In this document: positions 10,401-17,891 of the stretch, piece after piece | Position numbering within the stretch: position 1 is the stretch's first letter | Layout: each line of letters opens with the position of its first letter | NCBI GenBank assembly: GCA_000482145.1 | Contig: AUXH01000160.1 | Span: forward strand, 1-33,357 | DNA length: 33,357 bases | From: Strigomonas culicis | Lineage: Eukaryota > Euglenozoa > Kinetoplastea > Trypanosomatida > Trypanosomatidae | Reading direction: 5' to 3' | Made by a program: the position numbers and the translations under genes | The notes under the pieces: model-generated | The model's database searches: none | The model's input: only the letters and a program-made list of their open reading frames with translations | What the model was told of the DNA's origin: nothing

Positions 10401-11247
10401 TGCGCGGCGCAGCGGCACGCCGCCCGCTGCCGGCGACAGCGCCGCGGCGGAGGAGGGGGTGCCGCTGGAGACGGAGCAAGAGCTGCTGCGCGTGCTGCAG
10501 GCAGCGGACAGCACCGTCGCCGCCGTCGCCGCCGCGGCCGCTCCCCCACTGGCGTACCACACGGTCGTGCCGTCCACACCGCAGCACCGCGCGCAGGGCG
10601 GCCCCGTCCGCCTCGCCTACGCCGCCCTCGCGCGGCGGCTGCTCGAGCAGGAGGTGGGCCGCCAGCCGACGGCGGTGCTGCGGCCGGTGCTGCTGGACGC
10701 GCTGGCCACCGGCGCCGTGCTGGGCGGCGTGCACTCGGCCTCCTTCGAGCAGCTCCTCGCCTGCCTCGTGTTCGACGTGGGCAGCGCAGCGGCCGCCGAC
10801 CGCAGCAGCGACAGGGACCCGCCGCCGCTGACGATCGCCGAATGGACGACGGTGCTCCGCGCCTGCGGTCGCAGCTCGCCGGCGCAGCCGCCCAGCTTCT
10901 TCGCGGCGCTGCTCCGTGACGCGCTGCTGGAGGCGATCGAGGCGGAGGTGGCGCGGGACGGCGCGGCCGCCGCGTCGCTCGCCGCGCTGCAGCAGCGGCG
11001 TGTGACCTGGTGCCGCTTCCTGGAGGCGGTCTGCGTGCTCTTTGTCGAGGAGGATGCCTTCTGGAGCTACCTGCGTCAGGTCACCCTCGCGTGGGTGCGG
11101 CAGGCAGAGGCGAGCAGCACCCCGGTGACAGACGAGCTCATTCGGTGCCTCGTCGACGATCATAAGAAAACGTTTAATTGGGCGTGTTGCTGTACAGGTC
11201 GTCCCTCTTTGGTATTCGTGGTGCCCCTGGAGGAGGTGGCACATTAA
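4438..11247 (+). CDS. Very large protein of unknown function (2269 residues), possibly mitochondrial
   Basis: I do not recognise this protein. The first 110 or so residues are rich in Arg, Ala, Ser and His and poor in acidic residues, which is compatible with mitochondrial import. The rest is very Ala/Leu-rich and appears mainly alpha-helical. It is interrupted by low-complexity linkers: Pro-rich segments, a Gln/Ala coiled-coil-like stretch (about 835-860), a His-rich stretch (near 1790) and an eight-glycine run encoded by seven GGT and one GGC (10168-10191). Several scattered segments share a hydrophobic helix pattern, for example LAVLLRVLSTL, LQRCLRVLYWNTL and WTTVLRACGRS. They resemble helical-repeat modules of organellar RNA-binding proteins, but this is only a pattern impression. 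I see no catalytic motif and no clear transmembrane segment. A second in-frame ATG at 4915 (MTLIRLLRL) would remove 159 residues. No pyrimidine tract precedes it, so 4438 is preferred. Codon use drops to AT-richer codons near both ends. Confidence 0.85.
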   Translation: MKHNWPLVERLLHGCPCHEAGRSQHQCLRPRVAATVLCVSSAPLAPFTTVRRAARSWASVAPATHPAASELVAAAPLLTPHRLLSCSTVVRDAQHRRRQQKGGRGAANQKSSHGGGRRPQTTHPLRSSPHANGREVNHKKQPFQSINKNHSKHQQPKSKMTLIRLLRLHPILKENYLTLQRSAHVALRFEAMCLEALETSQLLQRMASAAAEATEDTPPAAPKRFSSLSERKEMAWLTIGTSEPPPATSRAGPAGKTPQPPALTLLLPLHVIECLQSPVAVPPLTIGEVFQDVFGDQRGEEQATPAAAGHDSDAAADSGGTAMPAMAAWEAHFGAAAHSPADGLAASPLNAFADACQREERHKSPSSGPHGVAQETPAYASHAKVQRDRAEAEVQLLQDVLQLLQTVAFFKWEGHEAQLLAAAPAKDAEAPASAVWAALQHLVELHEKLQETEGAEPPPGEAAATTASLAARLAHKKDLLKTAHEVLSTVVTRVDKLERLPSLPMADGKEGAAAAEADPAMRAAVLRPHYHTHALNLLFRIGFQYVLHRWRHLRAAADRAAFFHLASLPFFTSDLAGSTALCLWYLYLEARLNPTHVLPFTAAAPPGGQQQQQRLAKPQGVDPAALAAQSSVGERSPSLVEQLRLLGWPTLLDRDAALVRRALAPIAAHLQRPRPAAAHAAPPAGSPLRELLAVLHSTERKQRLAYELLYLFFYLPYARMVYDATPAGRPAEVPAALCVTAAEDAPARPLREGCSLFAAPTAPQLAALPASLRRAYGGRVSMLLAYACDISTFVAERYRHRPAVRQTWLLLAAAGAEGGGRAAPGAGEAYVADLQQHLQAQQRAEQAEAARAQQRPQQTPAPPPPLLLSRLAFLTLAPALAVCWPRHLSKRRSLLVWGHFKAAWGPVCLQALLPPRAAQGADAAYTSFAWLFFQLVGRAPGEDADTTARVRRYLLEQTKRELEAFPDALFRAADDTAPAPRVPAQQHQAVAALLELGALAAFLLAAEAYRGGGPSAATPAVRGAYASCVTALLVQWSKAEPPPPPPQGPGDLAVNAEGRHHPPSSAAAAGGGLQLLLAHWPLATSAAHADRPPSEEGLAQPEWVAFHRLFADVAAKTCFTPSQYYTLVEHAHRQQTQTAQEHEAGEEEYNLQEPHPATETAAGAPRSDSDSLKKDLQKGEAGKRQKGTRAAGDAIGNAMLRHWYTALEAEEARSALFVFPSFVSIYMSCTNIRLERQQQTPPPSAPPDGSAAAPCWSPRELAVLLRVLSTLQARRGLLWSGTTVWEHFVGSVLTHTASQHSAMAAAEGAKAGKAPEEQRRRVQAGLDALRQSIREALFYYGSGTAADGKDAADDALGRLVPLLLHAVFIQFVTMEEVDDMLHRYARRRDGAAGHPALSGDAYLRHLTRALQREPHTKMVASALLARRFALIQTEGGAWPPPHPHAEAPASPSDGTDDLSGSPDTALDARGGVPLLKQVDLFLLALLYAFASVHTTPAAPSPTRGAHPQHHHSVSLVSLLDTTAPADAKTESSSANVHSNSYTNLKILEENRQYGELFCLTALIHLTMGGGAAEAVDSVHHRSLPEAAPEDLFEKGKEALRRQWAAHQHAVASSPAAFRLLLYTLVTTCVRDYFLQGRRAARSRRPSASQPAGAASDSTAAATAPVYAIYDRYFVDSFFFFYTTCVQTLEARGASSGEAGAPPVRLPLWRTSSFTDCPLPPSPPLDTLEEARRRVEQQRCGEGAADHTAGADPSAASSLSEVRRTCRAWYAFLCSQFLLSLQHTISTPTKGVDQYHPHHHRHSGADGSYGATADRTVPSTFFLPPVATAGGGPLRSVHQLLLFSHYVCGLRAVERTALVALQWPSIATHTLATLLQRAASDRRLLYRHLDTVLSLFLLLSPSAESSADPDAGGGGGGGGSGSSGAPVWIQLPSVFCTFIKDSRDVLSLDELQRCLRVLYWNTLDYQRHQQQLLPPSAARPPPPPPYGQRARRSGTPPAAGDSAAAEEGVPLETEQELLRVLQAADSTVAAVAAAAAPPLAYHTVVPSTPQHRAQGGPVRLAYAALARRLLEQEVGRQPTAVLRPVLLDALATGAVLGGVHSASFEQLLACLVFDVGSAAAADRSSDRDPPPLTIAEWTTVLRACGRSSPAQPPSFFAALLRDALLEAIEAEVARDGAAAASLAALQQRRVTWCRFLEAVCVLFVEEDAFWSYLRQVTLAWVRQAEASSTPVTDELIRCLVDDHKKTFNWACCCTGRPSLVFVVPLEEVAH
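10168..10191 (+). repeat. GGT trinucleotide repeat encoding polyglycine
   Basis: Seven GGT codons and one GGC give eight consecutive glycines, followed by a Ser/Gly linker. The run sits near residue 1911-1918 of the 2269-residue protein. It is probably a flexible linker that varies in length between strains. Confidence 0.9.
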
Positions 11248-11524
11248 GTCAAATTGGTAGTGCGCTCATGAGGAGTGTTTTCCTCTTTCATTTCAGGAAC
11301 TTTTCACATTTTAACAACCTGTTTCACCTATTAATTTCCACGTCTACTTGTTTCTTTCCTTTTCCTTCTATGCGGCTCTATCTCGTCTTCCAGTGGATAA
11401 CACCGCTACATTATTACACTGCATACATACGTGTTTCTACCGCCTCCCATTTTTTTCTTTTCTTTGATCCTTTAGAGGTAGCTTATCTTTTGATTATTAT
11501 TCATTATAGATTCATCTTCATCAT
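11248..11524. other. Intergenic spacer / 3' UTR
   Basis: T-rich spacer with no supported gene. An open frame at 11178-11549 begins inside the upstream gene and runs into T-rich low-complexity sequence; it is a shadow. Confidence 0.6.
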
Positions 11525-11549
11525 CATTTTTTTTTCCCCTCTTTCATAG
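11525..11549 (+). promoter_or_regulatory. Polypyrimidine tract and trans-splice acceptor for PCH2
   Basis: A T/C tract (11525-11545) is followed by AG at 11548-11549, giving a 5' UTR of about 56 bases before the ATG at 11606 with no upstream ATG. An additional T-rich stretch with an AG near 11475 is a weaker alternative. Confidence 0.6.
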
Positions 11550-11605
11550 AAGTGTCTCCGATCCGTACAGACGTATTCTTCAGGACGAGACTGCTACACA
11601 CAGAC

Positions 11606-13237
11606 ATGCAACACGAAGGTAACCGCGTGGTGATCGAGGCGGCCTGCACGGCGGCCGAGTCCGACTGGCCGGAGCTCGGCTGCCTCTTGCGCTCCTTCCT
11701 GTACACGACGCGGCTGCCGTCGGAGCTGCGGCCGGGGCGGCTGCTGGACCTCGAGCACGCGCCGCCGGTGCTGCGAACGACGCTGCGGTCGGTGCGGGTG
11801 TGTGACATGAGCGTGCCGGCGGGTCGCACGGAGGCGGTGTGGTCCTGCGTGCCCATCCTGTACGCCATGCGCGCGGATGAGGAGGAGGGGGAGGCGGACG
11901 AGACGGACAGCTGCGGCAGCAGCGAGGACGACGTGGCGAAGGCGGCGGAGGACGGCAGCGACTGTGCGACCGACACGGTCAGCCACAACGAGGAGGAGCA
12001 GGAGGAGGGGCTGCCGCAGCGGACGTTGAGTGGGGGCGGTCGACTGGGCGGCGCCGCGGGCCGCCACGCGCCCAAGGCGGGGCCGCGGAGGCTGGCCGCG
12101 GCCCCGCCCCCCGCGCCGCCCTTCATGCGGGTGGACGCGCCGGAGGCGGAGGGCGAGCTGCCGTCGTGCACCGTTCTGGAGCTGCCGCACCGCCGCCTGG
12201 ACGGACTGTGGGAGTCGCTCTACTATGGCGAGTCCGACGTGGCCAGCGCCGCCTTCAAGCGCGACCTGGTGCAGTACCTTTACACCGCCCTGCACTTCTC
12301 CCTCGCCGGCGTCGACGCGCACTGCGTGACGTGGAACCGCCTGCTGCTCTTCTACGGCCCGCCGGGGACCGGCAAGACGTCGCTGTGCAAGGGTCTGGCG
12401 CAGAAGCTGGCGGTCCGCCTCCAGCGCGGCCCCTTCCCGCGCGCGCGGCTGGTCGAGCTCAACGCGCACAGCCTCTTCAGCCGCTGGTTCAGCGAGAGCG
12501 GCAAACAGGTGATGCAGCTCTTCGAGAAGATTAAGAGCATGGCGGCCGACCGCCGCACGCTCGTGTGCGTGCTCATCGACGAGGTGGAGAGTCTGGCCGC
12601 CGCGCGGCAGTCGGCGATGAAGGGCAACGAGCCGTCCGACTCCATCCGCGTGGTGAACGCGCTCCTCACACAGATCGACCGACTGCAGCGCTACACCAAC
12701 GTGGTGCTGATGGCGACCAGTAACATGACCGGCGCCATCGACGTCGCCTTCATCGACCGCGCGGACAAGAAGGTGCACGTCGGGCCCCCGGGGCGCGAGG
12801 CGCGGCGGGCGGTGCTGCACCGCAGCGTCATGGAGCTCATCGAGAAGGGCCTCGTGAGCGTGCCGGACGGCGCGGCCGCGGCCACGGACGGCGGGTCCGA
12901 CCAGCCGCCGTGCGGCGAGCCCGACGCGACGGCCGCCGCGCTGCAGTGCGCGCTCGCGCAGCTGGAGGAGCTCGCGGCGCTCACGGAGGGACTGAACGGC
13001 CGCACGCTCAAGAAGATCCCCTTTCTCGCGTACGGCTACTGTGCCAACATGATGTCCGCCTCCGTGATGGAGGGCCCCGCAGCGGCGCCCGCTTCCTCTG
13101 CCCGCCGCCGCCGCGCCGCGAGGCAGATGAGCGGCGCGAGTTGGACCGTGCCCACTCTGGAGATGTACATGTACGGCCTGCGGGCGGCGACGGTGCAGGA
13201 GATGACGTCGCAGCGCCAGGTGCACGGGGACGTGTAG
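11606..13237 (+). CDS. PCH2: PCH2/TRIP13-type AAA+ ATPase
   Basis: This 543-residue protein is a hexameric AAA+ remodeller of the Pch2/TRIP13 family, which unfolds HORMA-domain proteins in meiotic chromosome control and the spindle checkpoint. The Walker A motif GPPGTGKT lies at 251-258, Walker B VCVLIDEVES has Asp325 and Glu326, and the family signature DSIRVVNALLTQIDRL follows. The sensor/arginine-finger region ATSNMTGAIDVAFIDRADKK closely matches Pch2. The N-terminal HORMA-like binding region carries an acidic Glu/Asp-rich block (about 89-136) and an Ala/Pro-rich linker, which account for its being about 110 residues longer than human TRIP13. The first ATG after the predicted acceptor is used; an extension to 11552 would start with GTG. 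The stop is TAG. In trypanosomatids the meiotic or mitotic client is not something this sequence can tell. Confidence 0.94.
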   Translation: MQHEGNRVVIEAACTAAESDWPELGCLLRSFLYTTRLPSELRPGRLLDLEHAPPVLRTTLRSVRVCDMSVPAGRTEAVWSCVPILYAMRADEEEGEADETDSCGSSEDDVAKAAEDGSDCATDTVSHNEEEQEEGLPQRTLSGGGRLGGAAGRHAPKAGPRRLAAAPPPAPPFMRVDAPEAEGELPSCTVLELPHRRLDGLWESLYYGESDVASAAFKRDLVQYLYTALHFSLAGVDAHCVTWNRLLLFYGPPGTGKTSLCKGLAQKLAVRLQRGPFPRARLVELNAHSLFSRWFSESGKQVMQLFEKIKSMAADRRTLVCVLIDEVESLAAARQSAMKGNEPSDSIRVVNALLTQIDRLQRYTNVVLMATSNMTGAIDVAFIDRADKKVHVGPPGREARRAVLHRSVMELIEKGLVSVPDGAAAATDGGSDQPPCGEPDATAAALQCALAQLEELAALTEGLNGRTLKKIPFLAYGYCANMMSASVMEGPAAAPASSARRRRAARQMSGASWTVPTLEMYMYGLRAATVQEMTSQRQVHGDV

Positions 13238-13558
13238 GAGCCGGCACACGCACACACTCACACCACGAAATACACATACACAGAAATACGAATAGCCGTG
13301 AAAGCGAAAAAAACAACAACAGAAAACTGAGAGCACCCACGTACATCTTTGCATTTCACAGCGCTATCATAATACAGAGTAGTTCATTTCTTTTCCCATC
13401 TCTTTGGTATCGTTTTAATTATATCTGCTGTAGTAATCATCATTATAAAGTTCCCTTTACACTTGAATGTTTCGGTCCCCTTTCTCCTTTCCTTTTACTG
13501 TTCATGTATGCTATGTCTTTGTTTATGTATGATGCAGGTTCGTCTTTCATACGAAGTG
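13238..13558. other. Intergenic spacer / 3' UTR of PCH2
   Basis: The spacer begins with CA-rich and A-rich sequence and then turns T-rich. An open frame at 12910-13797 runs out of PCH2 in another frame and across the spacer; it is not supported. No RNA gene seen. Confidence 0.6.
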
Positions 13559-13621
13559 TTATTATTATCTCTACGTTTACTATTCCTCCTTTCTCTGCTC
13601 TTTCTGTACGTCCTTTCAAAG
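13559..13621 (+). promoter_or_regulatory. Polypyrimidine-rich tract and trans-splice acceptor for TOP3B
   Basis: Pyrimidine-rich stretch interrupted by a few purines, ending at AG 13620-13621. The interval to the ATG at 13779 contains no ATG. Other AGs shortly downstream (13628-13660) could also serve. Confidence 0.5.
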
Positions 13622-13778
13622 ATAAACAGGTCCTTTCTTTCTGGAAGGCAAACCAACAGCAGCAACAGCAATATATAAAGCTTACACACAAAGTAAAAGG
13701 CAACAAGCGTAGCTGTTACATACTCGTAGCAATATCCATATTCGAAACGAATACAAAATACAAACACACCGAGACAAA

Positions 13779-16373
13779 ATGGGACGCAATGTGCTGATGG
13801 TAGCCGAGAAGCCGTCCCTCGCGGAGAGCATCGCGTTCCACCTCTCTAACGGCCAGTCGCAGAAGCGGCAGCGGGCGCTGCCCGTCTTTGAGTACAACGG
13901 CTTCTTCATGGGCACGCCAGCGTACTTCAAGGTGACGAGCACCACCGGCCACGTCTTCTCGTGCGACTTCACGTCGCAGCACCAGAACTGGGACCGCACG
14001 GACGAGGAGGACCTCTTCACGGCGCCCATCCTCTGGAAGGACACCTCTGGCAAAGTCACGCACCACCTCGAGCACGAGGCGCAGGGCTGTGACACGCTCG
14101 TGCTGTGGCTCGACTGCGATCGCGAGGGGGAGAACATCTGCTTCGAGGTGATGCAGGTCGTGCGGAAGAGCATCTACAGCATGCAGAACATCTTTAGAGC
14201 CCACTTCTCGGCCATCACCCGCGAGGAGATCTCGAACGCGTTCCACAACTTGGTGAAGCCGAACAAGAACGTGAGCGACGCGGTGACGTGCCGGCAGGAA
14301 CTGGACCTGAAGGTCGGCGTCGCCTTCACCCGCTACCAGACCAAGTTCTTCCAGGGCAAGTACGGCGACCTCGACGCGAGTGTGGTGAGCTACGGTCCGT
14401 GCCAGACGCCGACGCTCGGCTTCTGCGTGCAGCGCCACGATGAGATACTGAACTTCAAGCCGGAGAACTACTGGAAGCTCGTCCCCTTTGCCAGCCGCGG
14501 CGGCGCCGCGCTCACCTTCGAGTGGGAGCGCGGCCGCGTCTTCGACGAGGTGCTCGCGCGGCTGCTGCACCAAAAGGTGTCCAAGGACAAGACGGCGGTC
14601 GTGCGCGGTGTCACCGTCGGCGCCGACACCCGCGCGCGGCCGACGGGCCTCAACACGGTGGAGCTCATGAAGATTGCGAGCAGGGCACTCGGCATCGGCC
14701 CGCACCACGCCATGAGTATCGCGGAGAACTTGTACATCCGCGGCTACATCAGCTACCCGCGCACGGAGTCCACCGCGTACCCGTCCTCGTTCAACCTCGC
14801 CGGTACGCTCGCGCAGCAGCGGGGCCACCCGATGTGGGGCGACTACGTCGGCCGGCTGCTGGCGCAGGGGCACACGCGCCCCAAGGCCGGCAAGGACGCG
14901 GGCGACCACCCGCCCATCACCCCCATGCGCACCGCCGTGCCCGGCGAGCTCTCCGGCGACGAGTGGCGCCTGTTCGAGTACGTCGCGCGGCACTTCATCG
15001 CGTCGATCTCGCCGGACTGCAGGCTGACCAAGACGCGCATCACGATTGAGCTGCAGGGCGAGATCTTCAGCGTGTCCGGCAAGGTGGTGGACGACCCCGG
15101 CTTCACGGAGATCATGCCGCACCACCGCGTGGAGGACGACAAGATGCCTGTCGGCGTGCACGTCGGCGACACCTTTGCCTTGACGGACGTGCGGCTGCAG
15201 GCGGGGCAGACGCAGGCGCCGGGGTACCTCACTGAGGCGGACCTCATAGGCCTGATGGAGAAGAACGGCATCGGCACGGACGCCTCCATCTCCACCCACG
15301 TGAACAACATCGTCGAGCGCGGCTACTGCGCGGTCGAGGCGGGGCGCGTTATGAAGCCGACGAAGCTCGGCGTGGTGCTTGTGCACGGCATCCAGGCCAT
15401 CGACCCGGAGCTCGTGCAGCCGCTTGTGCGCGGGCGCGTGGAGGAGTACGTGACGCACATCGCGGAGGGCCGCGCGCAGCTGGAGGATGTACTGCAGTAT
15501 TCGCTCGATCTCTTCCTCTCCAAGTTCCACTTCTTCAAGGAGCACATCGACGTCTTCGACGCCCTCATGGGCGCGTCCTTCTCCGCCATCTCCAGCTCGG
15601 GCTCCCCCATCACCCGCTGCGGTGTCTGTATGCGCTACCTGAAGCACCTCAACACACGGCCGCAGCGGCTGTACTGCCCCTTCTGCGAGGTCACCTTCAA
15701 CCTGCCGCAGGGCGGCACCATCAAGCCCTACTCCAACTTCGTGTGCCCGATCGACAACTACGAGCTCGTCATCTGCCACATCGACGGCGGCAAGTCGCTC
15801 CCTATTTGCCCGCGGTGTTACAACAACCCCCCGTTCGAGGACCAACAGCGGCAGCGGCAGGGCGGATCCCGGCCTGGCGGGGGCGCGGGCGGCCGGCCGA
15901 CGCAGCCGCACCTTGGCTGCGATGAGTGCAAGCACCCCACCTGCGAGCACTCCCTCGCGACAAACTACGTGTGTGACTGCATCGACGACATGTGTCGCGG
16001 CTGCATGGCCTTCGTGCCCCGCACGGCCGGCAAATGGAAGGTGTGCTGTAACCGCTGCACCATGATGATCCTGCTGCCGCCCGCCGCGCAGCGCGTCCAC
16101 GTGAGCTCGGAGGAGTGCCCCGACTGCGGCGCACAGTGCCTGGACTTGCTCTTCCCGGAGGGGAAGAACCCGCTGCCGGTGAAGACGTCAGACCACGTCG
16201 TGAAGTGCATCTTCTGCGACCCGGGACTCAGCTCGCTCTGCGAGGAGAAGCGGGGCCGCCTCGGCAACTTTGGCAGAGGCGGGGCGCGCGGGGGGAGGGG
16301 GCGCGGCCGTGGCAGGGGACGCGGTCGGGGACGGGGCCGCGGCCGTGGCCGCGACTACGATGATGACTACTGA
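13779..16373 (+). CDS. TOP3B: DNA topoisomerase III beta (type IA) with C-terminal RG tail
   Basis: This 864-residue type IA topoisomerase passes single strands through a transient 5'-phosphotyrosine break. The TOPRIM domain opens with NVLMVAEKPSLAESIA and carries the acidic metal site DCDREGEN (Asp112, Asp114, Glu116). The active-site motif GYISYPRTES places the catalytic tyrosine at 326. The wording of both motifs and the NWDRTDEEDLF region fit the beta rather than the alpha subtype. The C-terminal quarter (from about 610) holds many Cys pairs forming probable zinc ribbons. It ends in an arginine/glycine repeat (about 830-857) followed by an acidic tail. In animals, TOP3B with its RG box and partner TDRD3 also acts on RNA and binds mRNPs. 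RNA topoisomerase activity here is inferred by family. ATG context and length support the start; the stop is TGA. Confidence 0.95.
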   Translation: MGRNVLMVAEKPSLAESIAFHLSNGQSQKRQRALPVFEYNGFFMGTPAYFKVTSTTGHVFSCDFTSQHQNWDRTDEEDLFTAPILWKDTSGKVTHHLEHEAQGCDTLVLWLDCDREGENICFEVMQVVRKSIYSMQNIFRAHFSAITREEISNAFHNLVKPNKNVSDAVTCRQELDLKVGVAFTRYQTKFFQGKYGDLDASVVSYGPCQTPTLGFCVQRHDEILNFKPENYWKLVPFASRGGAALTFEWERGRVFDEVLARLLHQKVSKDKTAVVRGVTVGADTRARPTGLNTVELMKIASRALGIGPHHAMSIAENLYIRGYISYPRTESTAYPSSFNLAGTLAQQRGHPMWGDYVGRLLAQGHTRPKAGKDAGDHPPITPMRTAVPGELSGDEWRLFEYVARHFIASISPDCRLTKTRITIELQGEIFSVSGKVVDDPGFTEIMPHHRVEDDKMPVGVHVGDTFALTDVRLQAGQTQAPGYLTEADLIGLMEKNGIGTDASISTHVNNIVERGYCAVEAGRVMKPTKLGVVLVHGIQAIDPELVQPLVRGRVEEYVTHIAEGRAQLEDVLQYSLDLFLSKFHFFKEHIDVFDALMGASFSAISSSGSPITRCGVCMRYLKHLNTRPQRLYCPFCEVTFNLPQGGTIKPYSNFVCPIDNYELVICHIDGGKSLPICPRCYNNPPFEDQQRQRQGGSRPGGGAGGRPTQPHLGCDECKHPTCEHSLATNYVCDCIDDMCRGCMAFVPRTAGKWKVCCNRCTMMILLPPAAQRVHVSSEECPDCGAQCLDLLFPEGKNPLPVKTSDHVVKCIFCDPGLSSLCEEKRGRLGNFGRGGARGGRGRGRGRGRGRGRGRGRGRDYDDDY
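16262..16355 (+). repeat. Repeat encoding the RG-rich tail of TOP3B
   Basis: Near-tandem six-base units of the type CGN-GGN encode alternating Arg-Gly, about a dozen pairs. Such tails bind RNA and are substrates of arginine methyltransferases in other eukaryotes. Copy number may vary between strains. Confidence 0.8.
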
Positions 16374-16783
16374 AAGGGATGAAGGGTATTCCCTTCCTTT
16401 TTTTTTTTGTGGCGTGGCGAGCGAATGGTGGTTGCTGTTAGGGCCCACCAGTATATAAACACTGTTGTGTATATTTGTATGTACGTCTGTTTTTTTTTTT
16501 TTGCATTGGATGTGGAAGTCTCATTATTTCTTAGTAACTTACCTCTCTTACGATTATCATCTAATTTCGTTTCTGTTCATCCTTAAACAAAACTCACTGT
16601 TTTTTTTTTCGCCTTTTATTCCCTTTTTTACTCTATTGTTATTGTTGTTGCAGTTTTTGTTTTTATTTTTCTGTATGTCTGTTCAAGTGCTTCTCCTTGT
16701 GAGTGTGTGTGTATTGCATCACTGTCTTTTACTTCCGTTTCACCGTCTCTAGTTGTATTGAATCCGACATAGCCGTTACAATA
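16374..16783. other. Intergenic spacer / 3' UTR of TOP3B
   Basis: T-rich spacer with homopolymer runs near 16400-16409, 16490-16501 and 16600-16609, and a C/T tract ending in AG at 16751-16752 that is an alternative acceptor. Open frames inside (16465-16752 and others) are Phe/Leu-rich noise. Confidence 0.6.
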
Positions 16784-16822
16784 CCTTTTTTTTTGTATCT
16801 CATCTCTACACGTGATCCTGAG
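16784..16822 (+). promoter_or_regulatory. Polypyrimidine tract and trans-splice acceptor for the ArfGAP gene
   Basis: A T-rich tract (16784-16808) is followed by the first AG at 16821-16822, about 50 bases before the ATG at 16873 with no upstream ATG. The upstream AG at 16751-16752 is an equally plausible site. Confidence 0.5.
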
Positions 16823-16872
16823 AGACATCGAACGAAACCATCAGAGTAGAGAGAAATCAACAGCAGCGTATT

Positions 16873-17859
16873 ATGCCCCATTCACACAAGAACAAGCACT
16901 CCACCATCGACTACAGTAGCACAGTCCTCCCACCCCCCAGCACGCACAGCCACGCGAACAGCATGTCCCATAGCACCGGCGGCGGCATCTCCGCCTCTCA
17001 GCACAAGCGCTTCGAGAAGCTGCAGGCGCGGCCGGAGAACCGCGTCTGCTTCGACTGCGGCAGCCGCCAGCCGCGCTGGGCGAGCACGAACCTCGGCGTG
17101 TTCTTCTGCCTCCGCTGCGCCGGCATCCACCGTGCAATGGGCGTGACGGTGTCGAAGGTGAAGTCCACCAACATGGACGGCTGGGACGAGTCCATGCTGG
17201 AGCTGATCGAGCACATCGGCAACGCACGCGGGCGCATCCTGTACGAGCACAACATGCCGGCCAGCATGCGGCCGATGCCGCATAGCGACCCCTCCTCGAC
17301 CGAGCGCCAGCTGCGCAGCAAATACGAGCGCAAGGCCTACTACCACCCGCAGTTTGACAAGCTGCTAAAGGAGTTTCTGCAGACACCGATTGCGGAGGGG
17401 GGCGAGGAGGCCCCGGGACGCGCGGCGGCGTCGTTGCCGCCGCCGCCGCCACCGCCGGCGCCGCCCGCGCAGGTGCCCGTCGAGGAGCTGTGGGGCGCGC
17501 CGGTCACGGCCCGCCAGCCGGACCCCTTCCCGCCGCAGCCGGGCGCGGGGCTGAACGTCGCGGACCTCTTCTCGGACAGCAGCCGCTCGCCCTACCCCAC
17601 CGCTGGCGCTGGCGGCGGCGGCTACTACAATGCCACCATGCCACAGCAGCAGCAGCAGCACCCCGCCTACAACCCCACCGCTGCTGGCGTACCGGTGCAC
17701 CACTCTCCCCTCGGCGCGCCGCCGGGCGGGTGGGGGCCCTCCGAGCGGCAGTCCAGCGACGTGATGAGCCATCACACGAGCACCATGTCGAACCCGTCTA
17801 GCACCATGAACGTGGACGACATCTTTGGGAGCCCCTCCAGCGCGCAGCAGCCGCGGCAG

Positions 17860-17891
<32 letters not shown>

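Noticed and set aside
13716..16100. Antisense 794-codon open frame opposite TOP3B
   Set aside because: It is the reverse complement of a well-recognised topoisomerase frame, has His/Arg/Val-rich noise composition, and its ends run into spacer sequence.
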